A stretch of 12,108 nucleotides of DNA from Bacillota bacterium (GTDB lineage: Bacteria > Bacillota > Clostridia > Lachnospirales > Lachnospiraceae): assembly GCA_023450835.1 (NCBI GenBank), contig JAEXGM010000216.1, forward strand, positions 1 to 12,108, given 5' to 3'. Both the position numbers and the translations under genes were made by a program. Positions 6,101-12,059 of the stretch are shown piece by piece. Below the pieces are notes generated by a model. The model ran no database searches. It had not been told where the DNA came from and saw nothing but the letters and a program-made list of their open reading frames with translations. How positions within the stretch are numbered: position 1 is the stretch's first letter; the number at the start of each line of letters is the position of its first letter.

Positions 6101-6181
6101 GATTGAAAACAAAAGCAGTCTTTTCAACTACAGATTAACGAATATCCAATCAGAGATTGAATATTTACGAAAGGGATTAAA
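6101..6181 (+). ncRNA. Conserved two-hairpin leader element, copy 2 (ion-permease 5' UTR)
   Basis: Related to the elements before csoR and the second marR. Hairpin 1 is TTGAAAA/TTTTCAA (6103-6127, 11-nt loop). It is followed by CTAC, the block GATTAACGA, then hairpin 2 (6140-6166; 12-nt arms with one mismatch and loop AGA). AAAGGG (6170-6175) follows 3 nt later and the ATG is at 6182. Compared with the marR copy, the segment CAACTAC, the hairpin placement and ACGAAAGGG are almost identical although the genes are unrelated. Confidence 0.6.
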
Positions 6182-7309
6182 ATGACTAAATTAAACCTTA
6201 CTAGACTAAAGCACTTCTTAAAAGCAGAGACTGTCTTAGTAATTGCCGCATTTGCAGCAATACTCTCCATGTTTTTTATTCATCCAAACAGAGAATACAT
6301 AAAATACATAGATTTTCGAACACTTTCCCTTCTATTCTGCCTGATGCTTACTATTTCAGGATTAAAGAGCATAGGACTTTTTGATGCTCTGGCCTTTGCC
6401 ATCATCCCTCGTTTTAAAAATGCCAGAACATTGTGTCTGATACTTATGCTCCTGTGTTTTTTTACCTCTATGTTTATCACAAACGATGTGGCTCTAATTA
6501 CTTTCGTTCCTTTTACCATTATTTTGTATACAGCATCCGGGTTAATAGAAAGGCTTATTTTTACTGTGGCCTTAGAAACCGCTGCCGCTAATCTTGGCAG
6601 TATGCTTACTCCGGTAGGTAATCCTCAAAACCTTTATCTCTATTCCCGTTTTCACATCAGCCCTGCTGAATTTTTCTCTATTACACTTCCTGTATCCATT
6701 ATGGGGCTTATCTTCTTGACCGCCGCCTCTTTACTTTGTAAAAAACAACCGGTCATCCTGGAATCTCAGGGCTCAATGCCACTTTTAAATAAAAGAAAGC
6801 TGTTTTTGTACCTGTTATTGTTTATCCTATGCCTTTTGTCTGTATTCTATGTGATTGATTACCGGGTAATAGTTCTGCTAATTTTTCTCATCCTTATAAT
6901 TTCAGACCGCAAATTGCTTCTTCATGCTGACTACTGTCTGCTTTTAACCTTTGTCTGTTTCTTTATCTTCGTCGGCAATGCAGAAAAGATAGAAGCCGTA
7001 CGTGAAGTATTGACCTCTTTTATAAAGGGGCGCGAAATACTTTCCGGAGTTCTGTTAAGCCAGGTTATCAGCAATGTTCCGGCAGCGGTTTTACTTTCCG
7101 GTTTCACAGGTAATTGCCGCTCTCTTTTGCTGGGAACGAATATCGGCGGGCTTGGAACCCTAATTGCTTCTCTCGCCAGTTTAATTTCTTTTAAATTCTA
7201 TGTGCGTACAGAGAATGCTAATCCCATTCGCTACCTTTTTGCCTTCACCACCCTCAATATCGGGCTTTTGCTGCCAATCTTAGCACTTTCAATAATGTTT
7301 CTTTCCTAA
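6182..7309 (+). CDS. ArsB/SLC13-type (ion transporter superfamily) permease
   Basis: A 375-residue, very hydrophobic protein with roughly 10-11 membrane helices, of the ArsB/NhaD/CitMHS-like permease group (COG1055 type). Diagnostic segments occur in both halves: FITNDVALITFVP (98-110), NLGSMLTPVGNPQNL (137-151), SQVISNVPAAVLL (293-305) and GTNIGGLGTLIASLASL (318-334). The paired ND...P and GNPQN / SNVP and TNIGG motifs are the re-entrant substrate-binding regions of this superfamily. It would exchange an anion or organic acid with H+ or Na+; the substrate cannot be told, and no arsenate reductase or ArsR is nearby. Start ATG 6182 with AAAGGG 6 nt upstream. The gene is monocistronic, behind a long structured leader. 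Confidence 0.88.
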   Translation: MTKLNLTRLKHFLKAETVLVIAAFAAILSMFFIHPNREYIKYIDFRTLSLLFCLMLTISGLKSIGLFDALAFAIIPRFKNARTLCLILMLLCFFTSMFITNDVALITFVPFTIILYTASGLIERLIFTVALETAAANLGSMLTPVGNPQNLYLYSRFHISPAEFFSITLPVSIMGLIFLTAASLLCKKQPVILESQGSMPLLNKRKLFLYLLLFILCLLSVFYVIDYRVIVLLIFLILIISDRKLLLHADYCLLLTFVCFFIFVGNAEKIEAVREVLTSFIKGREILSGVLLSQVISNVPAAVLLSGFTGNCRSLLLGTNIGGLGTLIASLASLISFKFYVRTENANPIRYLFAFTTLNIGLLLPILALSIMFLS

Positions 7310-7343
7310 TATGAGCACCTGGGGTACAACGGCTATGCACCAG

Positions 7344-7703
7344 TTACTCAGCCGCATTATTCGTTATACCGGTACTTTTTTCAAGCCACTGAATATAATC
7401 ATTTCCCCAGTTTGCAAGTGCCTCAAGGACAATTTCAAATTTCTCCCCTATCTCACTTAAGCTGTACTCCACTTTTGGAGGTATCTGCTCAAATTCATGG
7501 CGAATAATGAGTCCCTCTTCTTCTAATTGCTTCAGCTGCCTGGACAGTGTTGCATGGGTCATCTCCTCCGGAAGTCTTCGCTGCAATTCATTAAATCTTA
7601 CCGGCCCGCTGCTTAACAAATACAGAATATATATGGACCATTTTCCTGTTAATATCTTCTGGGAAGTAACATAAGGGCACATGCCGAATAATTCTTTTTT
7701 CAT
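7344..7703 (-). CDS. HxlR-family winged-helix regulator
   Basis: A 119-residue HxlR-type DNA-binding protein. The family pattern is complete: CPYVTSQKILTGKWSIYILYLLSSGPVRFNELQRRLP, then HATLSRQLKQLEEEGLIIRHEF and PPKVEYSLSEIGEKF. Cys9 in MCP is the conserved N-terminal cysteine that senses quinones, diamide or electrophiles in the Bacillus relatives YodB, CatR and HypR. Start ATG 7703 with AAGGAG 6 nt upstream. It is divergent from a PPOX-fold enzyme gene, a common arrangement in which the regulator controls both itself and a flavin or redox enzyme. It ends 34 bp from the convergent permease gene. Confidence 0.92.
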   Translation of the reverse strand: MKKELFGMCPYVTSQKILTGKWSIYILYLLSSGPVRFNELQRRLPEEMTHATLSRQLKQLEEEGLIIRHEFEQIPPKVEYSLSEIGEKFEIVLEALANWGNDYIQWLEKSTGITNNAAE

Positions 7704-7732
7704 AGTTCTCCTTCTTTTATATAGAATTTTAC

Positions 7733-7748
7733 ATTATAAGTAGTATAA
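7733..7748 (-). promoter_or_regulatory. hxlR -10 region with dyad
   Basis: Minus-strand TATAAT (7738-7733) lies 30 bp before the ATG. The dyad TTATA-AGTAG-TATAA (7734-7748) overlaps it. There is no clear -35. The AGTA core recalls HxlR-type operators and would suit autorepression. Confidence 0.4.
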
Positions 7749-7831
7749 GAATAATATTGAGTTTGCTCCTACATCTGATATCTTATATGGTTCATTCTAT
7801 TAACTATAATTATAAAATTTTATTATAATAA

Positions 7832-7904
7832 GTATCATAAATAATACCGGTATCATAAAATATCGTACTTGAGATTTTATTTACAGTATATATAATAGTA
7901 CTGT
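7832..7904 (+). promoter_or_regulatory. PPOX gene promoter with candidate HxlR operators
   Basis: TTGAGA (7869-7874), 16-bp spacer, TATAAT (7891-7896), start near 7903. An inverted repeat ACAGTA-N10-TACTGT (7883-7904) brackets the -10. Further upstream GTATCATAAA occurs twice (7832-7841 and 7850-7859), with a perfect palindrome ATACCGGTAT (7844-7853) between and overlapping the second copy. The 244-bp gap from 7704 is otherwise very AT-rich, with no other feature. Confidence 0.55.
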
Positions 7905-7947
7905 TATTTGATTATAACATTTCATTTTGAAAGGAGCAAATATTTTT

Positions 7948-8340
7948 ATGAAGGAAGTATTAAATTATTTAAAAGAGAGCCAGACTTTTTATCTTGCAAC
8001 CAATGAGGGAGATCAACCCCGTGTGAGACCCTTTGGTGCTGTTGCCGAATTCGAGGGCAAGCTTTATTTTTCAACAAATAATACAAAGGAAGTATTCAAA
8101 CAATTAGTAGCTAATCCTAAAATTGAAATCTCTGCTATGAATAAAGGCAGCTGGATTCGTCTTACCGGTATCGCTGTTCATGATGACCGCATTGCTGCCC
8201 GTGAGAAAATGCTGGAAGAGAATCCTTCCATAACCAGAATGTATTCAGCCGATGATGGTATTATGGCTGTGTTCTACATAAAGGACGCCACTGCGACCAT
8301 CAGCTCCTTTACCGATGCACCAAAAACTATAACATTTTAA
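7948..8340 (+). CDS. Pyridoxamine 5'-phosphate oxidase-fold (PPOX) protein, probably flavin-binding
   Basis: A 130-residue split-barrel protein. The family signature is visible: ESQTFYLATNEGDQPRVRPFGAVAEFEGKLYFSTNNTKEVFKQL (residues 9-52), then NPKIEISAMNKGSWIRLTGIA. Members bind FMN or F420; clostridial versions often serve as small flavin reductases or nitroreductase-like redox enzymes. The ATG at 7948 is chosen with AAGGAG 11 nt upstream; the in-frame TTG at 7927 overlaps that site and is unlikely. It is divergent from hxlR, which probably regulates it, and is followed by a terminator, so it stands alone. Confidence 0.88.
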   Translation: MKEVLNYLKESQTFYLATNEGDQPRVRPFGAVAEFEGKLYFSTNNTKEVFKQLVANPKIEISAMNKGSWIRLTGIAVHDDRIAAREKMLEENPSITRMYSADDGIMAVFYIKDATATISSFTDAPKTITF

Positions 8341-8343
8341 TAC

Positions 8344-8376
8344 GGCACCAATTCATAAAAAAAAGCGGTGCCTTTT
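8344..8376 (+). terminator. Terminator of the PPOX gene
   Basis: GGCACC (8344-8349) pairs with GGTGCC (8367-8372), followed by TTTT. It begins 3 bp after the stop codon. Its right arm is shared with the opposite-strand terminator. Confidence 0.7.
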
Positions 8377-8402
8377 CCTGATAATCCTGTGGTTAAGCAC
8401 CG
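8357..8402 (-). terminator. Terminator of the ABC-exporter operon
   Basis: On the minus strand CGGTGC (8402-8397) pairs with GCACCG (8371-8366), then C and eight T (8364-8357). It lies about 35 bp beyond the permease stop. Confidence 0.7.
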
Positions 8403-8436
8403 TTTTCTAACAAATATCATTTTTTCTAAATTTTCT

Positions 8437-9264
8437 TTATCTTCTAGGCCCCGCCGCTACTTTTACATTGGAAAAGTCCGCCTTGTTGAATTTGTCTACG
8501 CATAACAGGAAGAAAATCACTCCCATCAATATAATTACAAGCAAGCCAATTATAGGCGTAATAACAAATCCATGGACATCAAAAGCAACCCCCTGCCTGA
8601 TAAGTTCAGACTGGGACACACTCTCCATCTTTAAGGAGATAAAACGAAAAATTGCCGTTAAATACGTCAGAGGATTGATATAGACCAGAGGCGCCAGGAA
8701 TTTCGGCATAATCGTTGTTGGAATATAAGCTCCTGAAAGAAAAGTAAAAGGCATCATTATCATGGTACTTACAATCTGGAAAGAAGAAGAATTCCGTGAT
8801 ATGGTAGCCAGGAATAAGCCAATGGAACCAAAAGTCAGACCCGCTGCCGCCATTACCGCAATCATTTCAAGCAAATGCAGGATATCCAGGTGAAATCCCA
8901 TAAAAAGGCTCAATACTGTTATTAAAAGTCCCTGCATAACGGCAATAATTGAACCGGATAAAATGTGTCCGATTGAAATCTGCGCACGGGAAATAGGCGA
9001 TACCAGCACTTCTTTCATATAGCCGCTGGCAATATCCGAAAGGATATCCGTCGAATTGTTCAAACTGGTCTGAAAGACTGTCATAATAATTACTCCGGAT
9101 ATCAGATAATTCATTGGCTGCTCCAGACCGCTCATCGAAGATTTCATCACAAAAGAGAATATAAACAGGAAAAATAAAGCCATTATGATACTGCCAAGCA
9201 GCCTCCCTTTATCCCTTATAAAATTCAGAAGATTTTTTTGTAAAATAGCTCCTACCACATTCAT
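8437..9264 (-). CDS. ABC-2 type exporter, permease subunit (DrrB-like)
   Basis: A 275-residue membrane protein with about six helices, of the ABC-2/DrrB drug- and lipid-export type. It has a short cytoplasmic N-terminus (QKNLLNFIRDKGRLL), helix 1 at about 22-40, the conserved segment YMKEVLVSPISRAQI (82-96) that contacts the ATPase, and FLSGAYIPTTIMP (about 174-186), typical of the family. Its ATG shares one base with the stop of the ATPase gene (TAATG), so the two are translationally coupled and should form one transporter (two of each subunit). The substrate is unknown; the upstream MarR repressor suggests export of a toxic or drug-like compound. Confidence 0.92.
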   Translation of the reverse strand: MNVVGAILQKNLLNFIRDKGRLLGSIIMALFFLFIFSFVMKSSMSGLEQPMNYLISGVIIMTVFQTSLNNSTDILSDIASGYMKEVLVSPISRAQISIGHILSGSIIAVMQGLLITVLSLFMGFHLDILHLLEMIAVMAAAGLTFGSIGLFLATISRNSSSFQIVSTMIMMPFTFLSGAYIPTTIMPKFLAPLVYINPLTYLTAIFRFISLKMESVSQSELIRQGVAFDVHGFVITPIIGLLVIILMGVIFFLLCVDKFNKADFSNVKVAAGPRR

Positions 9265-10178
9265 TATGCTCTGATCTCCTTTCCCGTAATAGCAAGGAAT
9301 ACCTCATTTAGTGTACCCTTTTTCACTTCAAAGTCAGTAATGTTCTCTTTGAACCGGGTCAGCAATTCCAAGGCCTTTGACGGCTGGGTAGTATTAATGA
9401 TGATATGGCGGTTGCAGATTTCATGCACAATACTCTCACAGTTAAGATAATCCTCTATTTCTTCCGGTATTTTGCAGTCAATCTGCAGTATGGTATTGGT
9501 ATATTGCTTCTTTAAATTCTCCGGTGTATCGTAAGCTATGATTTTACCATGATCCATAATTGCAACATTGGAACATATTTCGGCCTCGTCCATGTAATGA
9601 GTGGTAAGGAATATTGTAATGTTCTTCTGCTTTTGCAGTCTCCGTATATATTCCCACACATTTGCCCTGGTCTGAGGATCGAGTCCGGTAGTCGGCTCAT
9701 CCAGAAACAGTACTTTGGGGTAATGTACAAGACCTCTGGCAATTTCCACCCTTCTCTTCATGCCGCCTGAAAGTCCTGCAACCTTTACCTTTTTCCAATC
9801 GCTTAATTCCACCAGGTTCAAGACAAAGTTAATACGCTCCTCAATCTGATTCTTCGGAACCTTGTAGAAATGACAGTGGAATCTGAGGTTCTCCTCAACG
9901 GTAAGCCTTGCATCCAGCGTGGAATCCTGAAATACTATCCCGATGTCCTTTCTGACCTTTTCTTTTTCCTTCGCCACATCATGACCGTTTATGGTCATAA
10001 TCCCGCTTGTTTTATCAAGTATCGTGCACAGGGTGTTAATAGTAGTGCTCTTTCCTGCTCCGTTAGGACCTAAGAAGGCAAATATCTCTCCTGCTTTGAC
10101 ATCAAAGGAAATATCGTCTACTGCTTTAAAATCCCCATAACTTTTTGAAAATCTGCTTACTTCAATTATATTATTCAT
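9264..10178 (-). CDS. ABC-2 type exporter, ATP-binding subunit (DrrA-like)
   Basis: A 304-residue cytoplasmic ATPase that powers the adjacent permease. Walker A GPNGAGKST (37-45), Q-loop VFQD (82-85), signature LSGGMKRR (136-143), Walker B VLFLDEPTTGLD (156-167) and H-loop TTHYMDEAE (192-200) are all intact. A C-terminal extension from about 225 ending GTLNEVFLAITGKEIRA is usual for DrrA/YhaQ-type proteins. The start is uncertain: ATG 10178 fits the family best, ATG 10190 (MVIR added) is the alternative, and GGAAAGG is spaced poorly for both. A longer reading from 10283 runs through a noncoding repeat and is rejected. It belongs to the marR-ATPase-permease cluster. Confidence 0.92.
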   Translation of the reverse strand: MNNIIEVSRFSKSYGDFKAVDDISFDVKAGEIFAFLGPNGAGKSTTINTLCTILDKTSGIMTINGHDVAKEKEKVRKDIGIVFQDSTLDARLTVEENLRFHCHFYKVPKNQIEERINFVLNLVELSDWKKVKVAGLSGGMKRRVEIARGLVHYPKVLFLDEPTTGLDPQTRANVWEYIRRLQKQKNITIFLTTHYMDEAEICSNVAIMDHGKIIAYDTPENLKKQYTNTILQIDCKIPEEIEDYLNCESIVHEICNRHIIINTTQPSKALELLTRFKENITDFEVKKGTLNEVFLAITGKEIRA

Positions 10179-10184
10179 CCTAAT

Positions 10185-10372
10185 AACCATGTCCTTTCCA
10201 ACGTGCTGGAAGAATACGCGAGGGTTTCCGCAGGCACAAACACGTGTGAAAATTATCTTTTTAATTTCCACACTAACAATCATGCTCTTTCCAACGAACC
10301 TTATGTTTGCGCCGAGGATTTCGCAGGCACAAACATGTATGTGAAAATCATCTTTTTAATTTTCACACTAAC
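10185..10372 (-). repeat. Two tandem 93-95 bp repeats, each with a hairpin, before the ABC genes
   Basis: Copy A is about 10185-10277 and copy B about 10278-10372. Conserved parts are CTTTCCAACG, GCAGGCACAAACA, TCTTTTTAATTT and CACACTAAC; the middle has diverged. On the minus strand each copy forms an 11-12 bp hairpin: copy A GTGTGGAAATTA with TAATTTTCACAC, copy B TGTGAAAATTA with TGATTTTCACA. The changed positions give G-U pairs in minus-strand RNA. Reading frames differ between copies because of small length changes, so the repeat is not coding. Copy A ends almost at the ABC start codon. Confidence 0.75.
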
Positions 10373-10403
10373 AGCCTCCCCTTCAGCTTCTCCCTGGAAT
10401 ATC

Positions 10404-10436
10404 GCAAGTATGCAGACCGATGTTCTGCATACTTGC
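10404..10436 (-). other. Perfect 13-bp hairpin in the marR-ABC gap
   Basis: GCAAGTATGCAGA (10404-10416) and its exact complement (10424-10436) enclose a 7-nt loop. No T-run follows on either strand. With the tandem repeats it accounts for much of the 344-bp gap from 10179 to 10522; I see no convincing second promoter there. It may be an RNA processing or differential-stability element inside the operon. Confidence 0.7.
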
Positions 10437-10522
10437 AGGCTGACAGCAGCCCTGATACTTCCAGATTTGTATAAGAATTATAATGCTATGCAGTTCATAT
10501 TAATTACCGAGCATATTACTTA

Positions 10523-11185
10523 TCAATCCTTGGAGTTATGATGTCTTTTAGGAAATTGAAAATAACCACTCTCCGGTTGGAATCCCCCTCTGTTCATATA
10601 TCCTCCTCTATTACAGAACATCTCTGCTCTTAAAAGACCTTCTCTTCCGTGAAATCCCTCTCTGCCATGATAACCTCTTGGGTTTTCTTCTCCATGCCAG
10701 AAGCCTCCAAAGAGTTCTTCTCTGCCCCAGAATTTATCACTATCATCATCTTCTTTTAATTCCTTTTCCAGATTCTCTGCCAGATGAAGCAGAATACTTT
10801 GAAGATTATTTTTCTCTTCTTTCGTCAGGCATTCAAAAAGCTTATCCATTTCCGCCCTTCTTTGCTCTGCTTTTCTTGCTGCTTTCTTTCCGGTTTCGGT
10901 AAGTTCAGCGGTAAGCAGAGTCTTATCTTCCTCCACTGTCTTTAAGGTTATCAGCTCTGCTTCTTCCATTCTGTCAAGCAGCCGGTTCAAACTCTTAAAT
11001 GATATACCAAGAGTTTCTGAAAGCTCTTTGCTGGTAGTTCTATTGTTTGTCTGGAGAGCTACTAACACCTGTTCCATTTGCCCTCCCTTATAACCAAATC
11101 TTAAATTTCTGCCGCCTCTTGCTCTCTGAACCATCATATCCGTATAAAACATTAATTCATCCAAACTCTTTTTATTATTTTCCAT
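10523..11185 (-). CDS. MarR-family regulator with long Gly/Arg/His-rich tail, first gene of the exporter operon
   Basis: A 220-residue protein. Residues 1-145 are a MarR winged-helix repressor: QMEQVLVALQTNNRTTSKELSETLGISFKSLNRLLDRMEEAELI (36-79), wing KTVEEDKTLLTAELTETGKKA (82-102), then the dimer helices to about 145. Residues 146-220 are an unusual extra tail rich in Gly, Arg, His, Phe and Tyr, with repeated units such as HGREGFHGREGLL, NRGGYMNRGGF and WGREELFGGFWHG. Normal MarR proteins end near 145 residues. Start ATG 11185, GGAG 9 nt upstream. Its promoter carries two palindromic operators, and the ABC exporter genes lie downstream on the same strand, so it is the likely ligand-responsive repressor of the cluster. 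Confidence 0.9.
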   Translation of the reverse strand: MENNKKSLDELMFYTDMMVQRARGGRNLRFGYKGGQMEQVLVALQTNNRTTSKELSETLGISFKSLNRLLDRMEEAELITLKTVEEDKTLLTAELTETGKKAARKAEQRRAEMDKLFECLTKEEKNNLQSILLHLAENLEKELKEDDDSDKFWGREELFGGFWHGEENPRGYHGREGFHGREGLLRAEMFCNRGGYMNRGGFQPESGYFQFPKRHHNSKD

Positions 11186-11217
11186 ATTGTTAATCTCCTT
11201 TGATTTTTAATTTTAAT

Positions 11218-11265
11218 AAGGTACCTTTCTATCCACATTATAAAGGTACCTTTCTATATTGTCAA
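11218..11265 (-). promoter_or_regulatory. marR-exporter promoter with two AAGGTACCTT operators
   Basis: The minus strand has a perfect promoter: TTGACA (11265-11260), 17-bp spacer, TATAAT (11242-11237), start near 11230. On the plus strand the 15-mer AAGGTACCTTTCTAT occurs at 11218-11232 and 11243-11257. Each contains the 10-bp palindrome AAGGTACCTT. One copy fills the promoter spacer and the other covers the start, which is the expected layout for MarR autorepression. Confidence 0.85.
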
Positions 11266-11277
11266 TAGTATTTTAAT

Positions 11278-11321
11278 AAAAAAAATTAGGAACTGTTTTA
11301 AAGTATACTTAAAACAGTTCC
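11278..11321 (-). terminator. Terminator of the second marR gene
   Basis: GGAACTGTTTTAA (11289-11301) and its complement (11309-11321) form a 13-bp stem with a 7-nt loop; on the minus strand a TAA and eight T follow (11285-11278). It starts 23 bp past the 11344 stop and isolates this gene from the next marR operon. Confidence 0.88.
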
Positions 11322-11343
11322 CAGCCTTCAATTTTTTATTATT

Positions 11344-11955
11344 TTAATCTTTTTCCGAATCCTTTGAATCTCTTTTCCTGGTTCGGGGCCCCCCTCTTTC
11401 AGGCTCCTGTCCGCCAAACATCTGGGCAAAATACTCCCTGCCAAAAGCATGGGCAGCACCATTCCTGTCAAAAGGAAAGCCACCATGAAAATCTCTTTTA
11501 TGAAAACCAAAATCGTCTTCTCCGAATTTCTCTTCCAAATCATTGATAATCCGTTCAAAAAGCCCTGCAAGGATATCCTGTTCCTCGTCCTTCAAACATC
11601 CGAAAATCATATCCTTTTCAGAATCCTGCCCGCTTTGGTTAGCGGCTTTTTTGCCTTCTTCCGTTAGTCGGATTTCCATCACTCTGCGGTCCTCATCGGA
11701 AGGAGTACGGGTAATAAAACCACTTCTCTCCAGCTTTGCCAATAATTCTCCCAAAGATTGAGAGCGAATATCCAATATAGTGGATAATTCCTTCTGACTG
11801 ATTTCCGGCTTCAATTTCAAGAGGGCCAGTATTCTTCCCTGTCCTTTATGAGGATTAGCCATAGGGCCAAATTCTCTTAAATTATGCAGCTGGCATCTTC
11901 TTACCAGCCATTCCAGCCGCGAAAACTGTTCATATAGGTCAGTCTTATTATTCAT
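11344..11955 (-). CDS. Second MarR-family regulator with Gly/Phe/His/Arg-rich tail
   Basis: A 203-residue MarR-type protein. The DNA-binding part is GRILALLKLKPEISQKELSTILDIRSQSLGELLAKLERSGFITR (40-83), with wing TPSDEDRRVMEIRLTEEGKKAA (84-105) including the typical DRR. After the dimer helices (to about 144) comes an extra tail, FGEDDFGFHKRDFHGGFPF, FGREYFAQMFGG and a basic end RGGPRTRKRDSKDSEKD. It is a diverged cousin of the 10523-11185 protein; both have the WGRE/FGRE-type tail. ATG 11955 is chosen with AAAGGGG about 5 nt upstream rather than the in-frame ATG at 11982, which lies inside the leader. No transporter follows it in the window, so the target is unknown, perhaps the gene beyond the right edge. 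Confidence 0.88.
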   Translation of the reverse strand: MNNKTDLYEQFSRLEWLVRRCQLHNLREFGPMANPHKGQGRILALLKLKPEISQKELSTILDIRSQSLGELLAKLERSGFITRTPSDEDRRVMEIRLTEEGKKAANQSGQDSEKDMIFGCLKDEEQDILAGLFERIINDLEEKFGEDDFGFHKRDFHGGFPFDRNGAAHAFGREYFAQMFGGQEPERGGPRTRKRDSKDSEKD

Positions 11956-12040
11956 GATAACCCCTTTCGTGAATATCTTCAATTTGATATTCCTGAATCC
12001 GTAGTTGAAAAAACTGCTTTTTGTTTTTTCAACCTACACC
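11956..12040 (-). ncRNA. Conserved two-hairpin leader element, copy 3 (second marR)
   Basis: Reading on the minus strand: hairpin 1 is an 11-bp stem GTTGAAAAAAC/GTTTTTTCAAC (12033-12004, 8-nt loop). Next come TAC and GATTCAGGA, then hairpin 2 GAATATC/GATATTC (11992-11971, 8-nt loop). AAAGGGG follows 3 nt later and the ATG is at 11955. The layout matches the csoR and ion-permease leaders. No clear promoter lies between it and the gene that ends at 12060, so it may be intercistronic. Confidence 0.6.
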
Positions 12041-12059
12041 TTTCTTTCCTGCCTTTGCA

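Noticed and set aside
10191..10283. N-terminal extension of the ABC ATPase from the ATG at 10283
   Set aside because: The extra 31-35 residues are encoded by the noncoding tandem repeat, whose copies differ by frameshifts, and family members start near residue MNNIIEV.
10404..10436. Intrinsic terminator between marR and the ABC genes
   Set aside because: The stem is perfect but no T-run follows on either strand.
2169..12040. The three leaders as a known riboswitch or T-box
   Set aside because: No T-box TGGNACC sequence, c-di-GMP, SAM, FMN or other consensus core that I know is present; only two simple hairpins and short conserved blocks are seen.
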